Positions 47,712-59,325 of a stretch of DNA of 64,000 nucleotides are shown in pieces (position 1 is the stretch's first letter; each line of letters starts with the position of its first letter). The stretch comes from Phallus indusiatus (lineage: Eukaryota > Basidiomycota > Agaricomycetes > Phallales > Phallaceae). Position numbers and translations under genes: made by a program. The stretch spans positions 434,001-498,000 of the forward strand of contig JAQFWX010000001.1 of assembly GCA_027605045.1 (NCBI GenBank), in the 5' to 3' direction. The notes under the pieces were generated by a model. The model was not told where the DNA came from. It saw nothing but the letters and a program-made list of their open reading frames with translations, and searched no databases.

Positions 47712-48143
47712 CCAATCATAGAACAGATTTTGACCTAAATATATGCGTCCGCTTGTCAATGAAAGTCCATAGCAATTTCTTCTGTTGGATTTTCTTTCCC
47801 ATGAAGCGACTTCTCCTACCCCCATAAGAAATTTCAATGTTTTCTCACTTATAAGATTTCTATGTATGTACTAGTATTTCTTTGAATTATCCTACCGGAA
47901 CAATTCGTCTTATATGAATTTGGTTATAATGCCCTAACCATAGACATTGTGACAAAAATCTGTGATGGTTTAGTACTTGGCATTTTGGTTTATATTGCAA
48001 TATAAACCTTTAACCCGAGAAATACGAACCTGCACGCGCCCTGACTCGTTTATAAATATCAAAGTTTTTGCGATAACGGGTGAGAAAACTGAGTTATTAT
48101 GCGCTCGGCATCTATAAATAACCTCCCTCCCGATTCGCCATCA
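47712..48143. other. Intergenic between SDR 2 and the SDR pseudogene
   Basis: AT-rich, no coding frame. Includes a short inverted repeat near 47982-48007 (ggtttatattgcaatataaacc). Confidence 0.55.
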
Positions 48144-49030
48144 TGGTCCAAAATTCCTTGAATATGTTCAACGACGGTGCTGTGGTTAACTAACTCCTGA
48201 GTTTATCGGACGCGCAATAGCTATTCAGCTCGCTGAAGACGGTTATGGGATCACGTTGAACGATCTTTTTTTGAGTGCCGAAATAATGAAGTGGTCCAAG
48301 GGATCGAGCAGAAAGGTCACAAGGCCACTGTCATATTTGGAGATGTAGGTGACAAGGAGCTTGTTCAAGAGTTGGTAGATAAAACCGTCGCTGCGTTTTG
48401 ACATTCATCAGCTCATATTTCAGAAGACACATTGAGTATCTTTTATTTCTCCTAGATAGATGGTGGCCAACGCCGGGACTGTTCCGAAGGCAGGCTCTCA
48501 AACTGCGACCGTAGATTGTAGAACAATAAACTTCAAAAAAATTTGGATATTGATTATGATTCACATTTTTCTTAGTTTCACTAATGGAGAAGAATACTGA
48601 AAATCAATTTAGATGGAATTTTCCTTTGCTATCGTGCTGCTGACCGCCAAATGTTAAACAAGTAAGTTACTACATAATGACTTTAATCGCTTATTCGCTG
48701 GAAGGTTACCCTCTTTCGGGACCATACTGTACAACTAAATTCGGAGTGAGAGGGTTACATAACACTGTTTTGTGTTTGTGTATTCATTTTAATTTTATCT
48801 TACCTTTCTAATTCCAAGGAAACCTAGTGCTGGGGAGTGAGTGTGAAACCGAGGAACAGAGTTTAACACGAGAGGATGTTGCTGAAAGGGTATGTCCATA
48901 GTACAATGTCACTAATACTCATGATTTCATGCAAATTTGGTTTGTCTGGTGTATCAACGCGACACCAATGCATAGATTAGGAACTCCCGAAGATATAGCT
49001 GGACTGGTATCTTACCCTTTTTTGGTTAAT
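48144..49030 (+). pseudogene. SDR 3, decayed short-chain dehydrogenase copy
   Basis: Recognisable SDR pieces appear in order but are broken. The start MVQNSLNMFNDGAVVN stops where the Gly-rich loop should begin. IAIQLAEDGYGITLNDL resumes in another frame. MVANAGTVPKAGS, LKINLDGIFLCYRAAD, a piece around KFGVRGL, and NATPMHRLGTPEDIAGL follow. The C-terminal VTGQSIS exon is missing, and the catalytic Ser exon is deleted between about 48662 and 48715. Neighbours on both sides are intact or open, so this copy was lost after tandem duplication. Confidence 0.8.
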
Positions 49031-50315
49031 TGCGTTCGGTGGTATCATCCATACACGCTTTGAGTCACAATAGATTGCTTGGGTCGCCGACTCGTCCGTC
49101 AATCATGTATGATGTAACCCTCCAAACTCGTTGAGATATTGGACGATGCAAACACGGGGCAAAAGACCTTTTCTTAACTTACAATTAGTAATACGTTTCT
49201 ATAGTTATACCTTCTTTCAAGACCATCGCGTGAGAAACTTCTGTTTCAGGGTCGTCTTCACTGGTTTTTGAATCAATTGCTATTGTATTCTCGACCAAAA
49301 GAGTACGTTACATAAAACTCGGACCGATACTCAATTATAATCTAAGAAACAATCTAAGTACCGTTTTTAGCTGAGCTTGTAAAGAATCTTACCGATTGCG
49401 ACATAATATTGTCATACCAGTGTCTAATCATCGATTGGTGCTAACAAGGTGTTTGCCAGCCTCAGTATTTAGCGCCAGCCCTGACGCGCGTGACGTAATG
49501 TTCACATTGGAGCGACTTACACCATCGACACCAAAATTACAAGGGGATGATGGTTATCGTCCACGCAAGAGGCGTCAAATTCGACCGGAGTTTTCAACTG
49601 CGGCACCAACCGGAGTTCATTTCATTTCAACTCATTCTCATTCATCCTCTCTGCTTTATCCAATCCCCGAATTCGAGTTTCAAGTTGTTCTGTCCGCCTG
49701 AGGACGATTCATAATCGTAGTGTCCAATTATACGATGGATTCCGTAGAGGCGCGGTGTTTCGTAACAACGATGTGGCAAATTTGTTGATAATGAGGAATG
49801 CCATTGCAAGGAAGAAAAGTTTGAGCCGACTCTCCCGAGGTGCCCGCGGGCGTCTCTTCCTACCTTTGCAATCGAGTCTTCAAAATCCTTTGACAAGCGG
49901 ATTGCTTGCGCTCTTCAGTCCCCTCAAGCTCAGTGAGTCATTGGAATTAACTTCGAGTAACGGCTTCCTGGATTATGAAGCAATACATGTAAATCAAGAC
50001 ATCGAGATAGGTTGTGTTATTATCATCACTCGGAGAAGTATTAGGGACCATTATGATGATACCCATGGTATGGTAATATAAGGTATGCTTTCCTTTGTGC
50101 TTTGTGATATTAGCAATTTTATGGCGTTATCGATCAATTAAGTCCCCAGGTATGTAATCACCAACATGGAGGAGTCAAACTTTCGTTCTGACGATTGATA
50201 ATATTATCTCCTCACGGCCCAGGGATTGAAATTCGTTCCGCATGATACATGGGTTGCGAAGTCTATAAAATCCCCAGTTGTTTCTCCTCCCAGCACAAAT
50301 CACTTTTACTTCAGT
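49031..50315. other. Intergenic between SDR 3 and SDR 4, doubtful open frames
   Basis: Two plus-strand open stretches, 49396-49701 and about 49650-50081 (the latter in another frame), are longer than expected by chance in this AT-rich setting. One contains PSTPKLQGDDGYRPRKRR, the other NNDVANLLIMRNAIARKK. They do not join over an obvious intron, and no family was recognised. They may be remnants of an inserted gene or chance. Confidence 0.35.
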
Positions 50316-51577
50316 ATGTCTAACTCCTCAGCTACCACTGCTATCCCCCTCAAACTCGCAAAACCTCGAGTAGCAATCGTAACAGGTGCATCTCGTGGCA
50401 TTGGCCGCGCAATCGCAATTCAACTCGCTGAAGATGGCTTTGACGTTGCACTGAATAGCCTTCCTCGCAGTGCTGACCTGCTCCAGGAAGTGGCGAAAAT
50501 AATCGAGCAGAAAGGCCGCAAAGCGATTATCGTACCCGGAGATGTCAGTAACGAAGATTTTGTACAGGAACTGGTAGACAGAACTGTGTCAGAACTCGGG
50601 GAACTTCATGTTGTATGTTTATTTGATACTCTCTTGGCTATGGTACGCGTAATAACACTGAATATTTGAAAGATGGTCGCCAACTCAGGACTCACGACCC
50701 CGTTGGCTCCAATCGTCGACAGTAATTTAAATTTATTATTACGCGTATAACCACTAAAGTGATATAATTAGCTTCATTCTCTAACTGGAAGAAGGTATTG
50801 GAAGTCAACTTGGATGGCATGTTCCTCTGTTATCGTGCGGCAGCTCGTCAGATGTTAAAGCAAGGAAGTGGAGGAAGGATTATTGGTAAACTAGTCTCAT
50901 GCCATCAATATTATATCTTTCTCTCTAGGCTAACATCGAATCTCCAGGTGGATCCTCGTTGACGAGCAAGAGAGGTTAGCAACACGAAAAAAGAAAATTC
51001 TCGTTATCTGATCAATCTTAGGCACCCCTCTACTCGGACCTTTATCAGCATCTAAATTCGGGGTGCGAGGTCTAACTCAATCTCTCGGTGAGTCCATGTA
51101 GTAACAAATTTACTTCTCGCAAAGCTGACACTGTTGTATAAGCTACTGAATTAGCTCCCTCAAAGATCACGGTTAATGCTTATGCACCCGGCGCTATTGT
51201 GACAGATTTTTGTTCGTGATCATGCTTCTTTGTTATATTGACCATCGCGACTTAATTCGAATAAAATCTCCAGGGAAAGGGATGGGCGAAGAAGAGACGA
51301 GAGATGCGCTTTTGAAATTGGTTGGTGGCTATTTATGTATGCATTGTGCGTCAGCACTGACAGGGGCATCCTCCTCAGTCTATCGAACAAACACCAGTGC
51401 AACGAGCCGGGTCGTCCGAAGAGGTAGCTGCATTAGTATCTTACCTTGCCTCGGACAACGCGGGTTTTGTTACGGGTGTGTGGCTAAGTTTTGACTATAT
51501 GTTACTTACATGGCTAATCTTTTTTCCAACTTGAAGGACAAACTATCTCGATAAATGGCGGCTTGTACTATGACTAG
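50316..51577 (+). CDS. Short-chain dehydrogenase/reductase 4, catalytic Tyr replaced
   Basis: Intact nine-exon SDR, same intron positions as SDR 1 and 2. The ATG at 50316 adds about 18 residues before VAIVTGASRGIGRAIAIQL. VNLDGMFLCYRAAARQML, RIIGGSSLTSKRG and ITVNAYAPGAIVTDF follow, and it ends VTGQTISINGGLYYD. Two changes stand out. NAG is NSG, and the active-site Tyr of the Y-x-x-x-K motif is Leu (GPLSASKFGVRGL, codon TTA near 51043-51045). The Lys is kept. Classical SDRs need that Tyr for proton transfer, so this copy is probably inactive or altered in function, although the frame and all splice sites are preserved. Confidence 0.8.
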
Positions 51578-52151
51578 TATCCAACTATTATCCAGTTAAC
51601 GAGTTCGGCGCTACCCGTCAAGGTGTGCGCACATCTCGACGAATGACTCAAACTTGAGAATCTATGTATTTAATCCATATTTGAATTTATGTTATGTTTA
51701 CTATAAGGAGCGTATGATTATGTTTGAGCTTTTCAGGCCAGTCCATATCTCAATTTGGAATATTATCTATTCTGTTGTCAAATAAAGTTCTTGGATAAAC
51801 GATCGATAAACCCGGGTCGTAACCATATAGAAAGACGCTTGAATTGAATGGTACTTAGATCGGCTCTTTGTAGTAGCTATACAACACTGGTTACTCTTAT
51901 TCAACAAGAAAAAACAAAACCTACAACAATGCACAAAACAAAACAAAAAATAACAATTAGAAAAAGGATATTGAATTATACAAACTGAATTTGTCATTGA
52001 GATCCGAGAGAAAAAAAATTGGACGGGTAAAAAAGATTGACAGGAAAGTATAAACTACAAGAGACGAGTGGAGGTTAACATTGTGAGTGAATAAATTGAA
52101 CGTTTGAAAGTAGTCGTTAGGCTTGTTTCGTTATATGAAAAAGAAAAGGTA
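51578..52151. other. Intergenic between convergent SDR 4 and PA-RING genes
   Basis: AT-rich 3' flanks of two convergent genes. No coding frame. Confidence 0.6.
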
Positions 52152-53845
52152 TCAGCCCAGTAAACGTGTCCGTTCGGTTGGTTCATCCGATTCGGAGGTG
52201 GTAGTACCTTCTGTATCTAGAGGGCGGGTCACATCGTGTTTGCAAATAGGGCACTAAAAGAGAAGGGAATGTCTATAAAACAAAAAAAAACAACTAAACA
52301 ACGAAAAGAGCTTACCACTTTTTTCCGATGAATGAGCCAATCGTCGACTTCCTCTACAGAAACAGTAGTTTCGTTACCTAAGTCATGCGTGCAAGGGAAA
52401 GGGCGTACCCATATGAAATATGTGTCGGCATGGTAATACACGAACTTTATCTCCTTTCGCAAATTCTTCCAAGCAAATTGCACATTCAACTTGACGCTCG
52501 AACCATTTCCTGGCAGTCTCACACGGTGCCGAGGTAATAACGGGCATGGCAGAAGATTCAGGGTCAGTGGTTCTAGATTCAGTGGGCACGGCGGGCTCGG
52601 GATTTTGAAGCGTTTGCTCTTGATCCTGATCCTGACCTTGCTGGTGTTTTAATAAAGCGGAGGCCTTCTGTTCGGCTTTGACGGCGTTTAACCCCTTTTC
52701 AAGTTCGCGAACGGTCTCTTGACCCTCCCAGATAGACCATGGTAAATTCTGAACCACTTCTTCTGGCGCACGTTCGCGCCGTGCAGCCCGAGCTGCTCGA
52801 CATCGATGTAGGAGGAGAGTGAATAGTGTAAGGATTGATGGAAGAAAGAGGAGGAGCAAGAATGTCAGGATAGGTCTAAATTAGAGACAGCCAAATATTA
52901 ATTATTATTAATTGGACATGACCATTTTTATGAATAGAAATGACATACGAATACCATTGCCATCCCGTGACGTCGATAGTTATGACGGCAGAAACAGTAT
53001 TGAAACCCCATGTCGAGGTGTTAGATGATGCTATTAGCGAAGAGAGTGTAAGGTATGAGTCATGCGTGATATATATTGATGGAATGTTTATATCCGATGA
53101 GTCGTCTGAAAACAGATACAGTAAATACTACAGAAGATGTAAAGAGTACCAAAAATAGTATCATACCAAGACTGTACATCTGGACCAACCCATCTCCGTG
53201 TGTATCCTGAGCAAAAGTCTCGCCACCCACGACAACACCCTTGGCCCCTAGTCGTTGTGCCTCTCGGACCTTCTCCACGAAGGTGCATCCTCCACGCATT
53301 ACGAGTGCAATCCACGTTTCGGAGGACTCCGGTCGCTTACCCTCATCGAAACATATAGGGGCACAACCTTGGTGAAGGTCAGCTTTCCAAGACGAAGTCT
53401 CCCTGACCAAAGAACTGTGCTCATAGTCAGAGTATAAATCTTCATTTTCATCGTCGTATAAAATATCTCCAACGGTTCTGTTTCTTTTTGGAACGTCGTC
53501 GCCGCACGGCAGACTGAAATCTTCCACCTTGATCATGTAGCCCAGTACGTCCGACGCCGGACCAAACGCTGCAGGTCGTGCGGGAAAACCAATGATAGGT
53601 CTGCGGTCCACGACAGAAACGGTAGAATCGTCTCCCCAGAGGACACCCAGCAGCCAGGACATCACGAAATTTGGACCAGAATTAGATGGAGATGGATCAG
53701 ATGATACCGGACTAAGGCTGGTGTCGGCTGAGAATAACGATGCTGAATTAGCTACGGGGCTGGCCGTGCAAATAAGAGTCGAATACGAGTGCAAGAGGAT
53801 ATAAAGTAGGGCATAATATCGTGCTAGTCGTCTGCGCGGAAACAT
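52152..53845 (-). CDS. PA-TM-RING type membrane E3 ligase candidate
   Basis: Minus strand, from the ATG at 53845 to the TGA at 52152-52154, with several introns. The N-terminus is a signal peptide (ARYYALLYILLHSYSTLIC). A protease-associated (PA) lumenal domain follows, including TWIALVMRGGCTFVEKVREA and GAKGVVVGG. Splicing at about 52948 gives a membrane helix PILTFLLLLFLPSILTLFTL, then a basic cytosolic stretch RCRAARAARRER. The RING-H2 finger has CAICLEEFAKGDKVRVLPC and RHIFHMEEVDDWLIHRKKV, then CPIC. PA-TM-RING proteins (RNF13/GRAIL-like) ubiquitinate membrane cargo in endosomes. The sixth zinc position, usually Cys (H-x-x-C), is Glu here. Confidence 0.75.
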
Positions 53846-55440
53846 CGAGAAAACCGCAAACAACGAGGAAGGCAGCCGCTATTAACCAGCTGCCCGGATT
53901 TGGGGTCACGTGAGCGGAGCTTTAAATTCTTCTGCCAAGTGGGCCTATGACGTTCTAAACTGTGACTAGAGTGACAATGAATGACATGCGCCATTTCGAC
54001 GTTCTCCGCGGATACCTACTAGTCTTGTACTTGTGACGACGAAATTTATATTCAAGAAGGAACATAGTATACACTATATGGCGTAAGATACCGTCATCTG
54101 TATCGAGGTTTATCCTAGACTAGACTCTCGACTGCTTTGTTCCGAAGGTCCAGACTCCATACTACTAGTACTCCGAGTCCATAGTACAGTAAATCTATTT
54201 GGATGACAACGAATTCTCAACATTGTGACGAATATCTGTTGCCAATCTCCCCCTTCACACCAGCCTGGCGCAGTACGGTCGCCGGGAGTTTTTTGATAGG
54301 CCTACCAAAAATCGGAAGCTTATCCCGGACGCATTATGTGGTAAAAGTGATTTCTTGAACAAGTCTATTCTCTTAGCCTCTTCTTCACATTCTGGCCGCT
54401 CAAACCTTTCAGAGCGATTCGCTTACTGAACCATCATCTTTCTCGAACAGCCTCGTGCCATCAACCACCGGGTTTTTATGTATGTATTCACTCGGTCTTG
54501 GGTTATTCATATTATTCAATACCATTGCTCTTCGGTTCCGGATGAATCACGCTACAGAAAAAGTATAGCCAAATTGTTAGCATTGCATTTTGGCTCAATA
54601 CACAGGTGCCATACGTACAACTTGAATGGCGTGGCGGCTGCAATTGTTAAGTCCGGCTTTGGACCATGTGTGTACGTTACAACAGTGTGTTGATTGAGGG
54701 GCATTACAACTGAATTACTAACGTAAAACTTAGAATCAGTGTATGATGCGCATTCATCATTGTTGATTCACTTGATTGTTGTCTAGACATCGAAGCCTGC
54801 TATCGAATGCCGCAGTTAACATCTCATTAGCACTCCTCTTGTGGGCTATGAGGAGTTACGAGCTGATGTTTACATATGTGAATATTGAGGCTAAAAATAG
54901 TTTTCGCAGCACTGTATATGTTCTGTACACGTTGATATCATACATGTATGGGTTAAGAGGCTCAGTTGCATACCAACATGTCTCAGCACCTGTGCATTCC
55001 GCAAGCTCAAGGCGCCTGCGTATTAATTTGTAACAGGTGTATATGATAGACCGGCTCGCACTACATAGAAGAATGTTGGTTCCTGACAATGGCATTGGGT
55101 ATCAGCAAGGCAAACTGTGCCCATTTCGGCTCATCACGGATAGTATTGATTGATGCTGTCTGATAGATTAGGTTATGATTGCGTACGGTGCGGGTTATGA
55201 TAGCTAGTCCTAAACCTTTAAGAAGATTCATGTGCAAGATCCAAAATAAAAGTGACAACCAATAAAGAGAGTTTATTAACACTAATAATTGCAACCAATA
55301 ACTTCTACAACATTTAAGTTATTGTTATAAATATATAGATATTTATATTTATAACCCGGCTTTTGACTCTTAACCCCTTTTATAACTTAATATTCTTATA
55401 ACTTATTAAGTTATGATAATTAGGAGGGAAAAAGGAATGT
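53846..55440. other. Intergenic, no supported gene
   Basis: The 1.6 kb between the PA-RING start and the peroxidase stop holds short frames on both strands without motifs. The last 120 bp (55310-55430) is very AT-rich with repeated tataactta words, probably the peroxidase terminator region. Confidence 0.55.
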
Positions 55441-56976
55441 TTAAGAATCATCGTCACCAAGATCGGCAGGACCATCGAATTGAATGGTATTGCAGGTCAT
55501 GGATCCATCGGGGCAGTGACTAAATAAAACAATCAGGAAAAGGATCTAACACTTGGATAGGCAGGTGAAAACGTACGGGATGAGGGTCTCAACCGATCCG
55601 GGGTCGGAAGCTAGGCTTGGGAATGGAGAGGAAAGACAGGCGACTTGAACGTCAGCGAAAGACTTGGTGGCGGGGAAACTAGAAAGTAATATGTCAGCAT
55701 TCCCTTTCCCTGTGATAATGTGTGTTCACAACGTACGTAGCAGGCTTGGAGACCGGGGGAGTGGGAGGTGGGAGAACTTCAGTGCAGTCAACCAATTGGG
55801 AAACATCTTGAGCGACGACAGCGAGCTTGGCCATGGCAGCTTTGAATGCGCTCATAACCTTTTCTTGCTCATTGATGAACCCTTGCCAGGTGCATGCAGT
55901 GCGAGGATCTGTTCGATAAAATTAAATTGGAAATTTGAGATTCAGAGTTACTTGCTGTGACGTACCACGGGCAATGGCGAAGTCAGATTGCAAACGAAGT
56001 TCACCGACATCGGTACCGACGGTAAGGGGTAAGGGGGATTCAACCTCACCTATTTTAGAAGGGATGTGAACATCGATTGAAGACGTTTATGGGAGGAAAC
56101 AAGAGTCTTACCAACGTTGTCGGTGTTGTTACTGGGGAAACCAACACCCTTTAATAAGACTTCAAGGAAGATTTGGGTATCGAAAGTGAAAGGAGTAGTA
56201 TCAAACGGCGCAGCATCAAGGGAAGGATCAACGTGGTCAGCACGAGCGATCGTGTGAGAAGCCAACAATGCAACGATCTCATCGGGAGTGAAACCTCCAC
56301 CGTCAGCGAATCGGGCAATGATAGAGTCAACGCTGTCTTGAGGCTGGGGGATGAGACCAAGGGGACCGGGGGCGGTGGCATTGGGTCTTCCAGCTAAGAA
56401 CTCGAGTTGAGGGGCACCAGGGCAGTTGGTAAGAGCAACAGCACCGGCGAATTGAACCATATCAGCGGCACTGATGGTAGGGTGGAGGGGTAGGAAATGG
56501 AGAAGGTTGTCGATACTGTCGCTGATACCCAAGTTGGCAGGGAAGTTCGATTCGACAGTTGGGAAAACGAGGACTGAACCGTCAGCTCCTCCACCCGGGA
56601 ATTGACCTTCCTGTTGGAGTTTGCTGGAGAAGGTGATAGCATCGTCTAAAATTCAATGTTTTAGTGTCTCTGATAGATGCGACAGACTAAAAGAAGCAAC
56701 TCACGGAAAGTCAATCGGACAACTTCGTGGACATCTTCACCACACTGGTTTTGGAACCTGTTTGAATGTTCAAGTCAGAACACATAGCAATAGAGAGAGA
56801 GAAGCAGGAGAGCATGCATACAAGTTGGCTTGCAAGTCATCTCTGAGAGCAAAGAAATCACAGCAAATGGCATTAGACGCCATATTGCCGTCGGGGCAAG
56901 TGACACGACGGAAATTGGCGGCATTTACTACAGCAACTGCCAAAGCAGAAAGAGTGGCAAGGTGTTTGAAAGACAT
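55441..56976 (-). CDS. mnp: Class II manganese peroxidase
   Basis: Seven exons on the minus strand (56822-56976, 56705-56757, 56112-56645, 55966-56049, 55737-55908, 55577-55678, 55441-55519) give 392 residues with no break. A signal peptide ends at VVNA. The distal site is [17 protein letters not shown], with the distal Arg and His, and both Glu residues that bind manganese. The proximal site is [23 protein letters not shown], with the heme-ligand His and the Mn-binding Asp (RAD). The Mn site is therefore complete. The exposed Trp of lignin and versatile peroxidases is absent (IVALLASH). The tail [10 protein letters not shown] with its extra Cys pair is typical of MnPs. The enzyme oxidises Mn(II) with peroxide, and chelated Mn(III) then attacks lignin phenolics outside the cell. 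Confidence 0.92.
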
Positions 56977-59325
56977 TTCGAAGAGCCAAAGAATGCCTGT
57001 GACCGAGAGATCTAATTAACCTGGAGAGGCTAGTGAGGACTCTTGCTCGAAAACGTATAGAGCTTATATACCCTTTCGTTTGAGTCATCGGGATAGTAGT
57101 TGCCCATTATTCGATATCCAATGGAATGTGAAAGAGTAATATTGCGGAGGGCAGTGTCGAATTGCAGCACTGGTTGTCCGACTTATTCCCGTCTCCCTAC
57201 GTTTTCTGCCAATGACAGATGATACGTTATGCTGTAGAGTTTCATTAAAAGATCACTCAAAGTGCTCGGAGACCGCTTGCATACTAAGCCGCATGGTTGA
57301 TAGGGTGTAGTTTGAGTTAAATTAAGACACGAATCAATAATTATTCAATATAGACATACCATTCGGACCATTGATATTTGTTTAAAATTCAAATTTCTAA
57401 ATAAAGAACCGGCGTTCCTTATTCTCGGTTCTGTTTCAAGAAGGAAACTACACTATGTAGACCGGAGAACGCGAATGTTGAGCCGGATTGGAAGCCGTCC
57501 TATTCAAATAAGCGTTGATCATCAAATCATCAAATCAAAAAGACCTTCCGATAGATAAGGCCGATGACTCCGCGTGTAGATCGTTGTTGTAAACGATAGT
57601 TTTAGAGGCAAAGTTCCTAAATTCAGAAATAGCTTACGCATCCTCCTTTGATTAGGTCTATGGCAAATTACCACTCGTGGCGCTCAGGTCCGTAATTACC
57701 GATTATTTTGAATAATCTCAATGAAACGTGCCAGAAACGGGCGAACACTGGTTGCGCCATGCGATGATGAGTTCATTAATTTGCAGAACCTTGGTTGCCA
57801 GTCAAGTCAAAGAGCATCGCAATATTAAAAACAGAAAGGTAGTCTTCTGAAGTGGGTGGAAATTGTTATCGACATTTTGGACCCGCGGATGGAAAAACTC
57901 GAATGTCAATATATGTCGCAATCTAGCAGCTACTGGTCAAATCACGGAAAGATAATCCGGAAGTTTAATTTCAGTGGTGAAATCAAGCAGCCGGAATGCG
58001 CGATCATGAAGGCAAATGATTTTGACTGAAGGTTGATGTTGCAGCCAGGATACAATACAGGAAACCTGAGCAAATGGAAGAGAATAGAATTAGGAGGGGA
58101 TAAAAGATGACCGGATGGCAAACAAAATGCACACGCGGATATACAAAAAAACGAAGACAATGGGATCAAGAGGAAACAGTGGCCCCAGTGTAAGGACGGA
58201 TCATGTCACAGCGTGTGACATACACCATCCAGCGCTGCAGATGCCGGTCATGCATTCATGACCCGAAGCCAGAGAACTTGAATACAAATCCATCTTGAAA
58301 ACCAATAACAACGTCGACGCAATTTCAGCCTTGTCTATTGGATTCTATTAAATCGCACAACACCAGAAGGTACACTTCCTCAGGCGTGTACCTGTCAGCG
58401 CATAGGAACATGACTGAAGACCAACGTCAGGATTTCCATTCACGGTTAGTGCTATCTTTGGTTGCAAATCCTAAGAATAACAATACACGAATCATTAGAT
58501 ATCGGAGTGATATTTACAATCATATTCGTATTCTCAGCTCTAATCTGAAGCTGCTGAAACCGTATAATCACGATTCACCATCTTCCTGTGTTCCAACCAT
58601 CATTGCAATTAACTTTCGTATCATTGGTATAGAGAAAGGAAACAGCTCTAATCGGCTCGGTTCGGTGCTCCAGATGATTCTAGAAATCGGATGTTTCGCA
58701 AGTATGTTGTTGCCACTATTATTGTTCTCTGGACATTTCGTCTAAAAGAGCCCGCCAATGCCTGCAGTGCAATACATTGAGCGATTTTAAGCACATTTGA
58801 TGTTTCCCAGGCAACGACCTTGTACAGGCCTGGTGTGGAGCAAAATGCAGATTGCCGGTATGCCTCATCATTACGACTCCTATTCTCACAATTTCGTGTA
58901 ACACTAGCGGTCTGTTCGCCTTCTGTTGCCAATCTACTACATATCGACATGTGTAATCCGAGACTACCCTTAGGATCCCCGCTTTCAGCGTACATGTGTA
59001 TTTATAGCATGAGATCGAAACTGGCGTAGAAGGCGATACGCATTCAGCAATGACTGCAAGGTATGAAGAAATATTAAAATCAGAATAAGGCTAACACAGA
59101 CAGACAAACGATCAACAAACGACAAAAATAAGAAACGAATAGCAACACTAGTGTTAGAAAAAGTCTGAAATTCGTGGCAAAAAATGAGGAAAGGCGGGTA
59201 GAATAGGATTAGATACTGTCATGAGAAGAAAAAAGGGCACCACGAGTTAAACAAGTTCCTTTTTATCGTTGTATATATGATTTAAAATAAGAAAACAAAC
59301 AAAAAAAGGAGACGATTATCTGAGA
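56977..59325. other. Intergenic between peroxidase and importin genes
   Basis: About 2.3 kb holding the peroxidase promoter and the importin 3' flank. A plus-strand frame at 58338-58745 ends in a hydrophobic stretch (LQMILEIGCFASMLLPLLLF) and could be a fragment of a membrane protein gene. No extension by splicing was found and it is not annotated. Confidence 0.5.
57063..57070 (-). promoter_or_regulatory. TATA box of the manganese peroxidase gene
   Basis: Minus-strand TATATAAG about 90 bp upstream of the ATG at 56976, at the spacing usual for peroxidase genes of this type. Confidence 0.55.

Noticed and set aside
58338..58745. 135-codon frame ending in a hydrophobic stretch
   Set aside because: A single frame without signal peptide, domain or splice-linked continuation. 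Kept only as a possible fragment in the gap entry.
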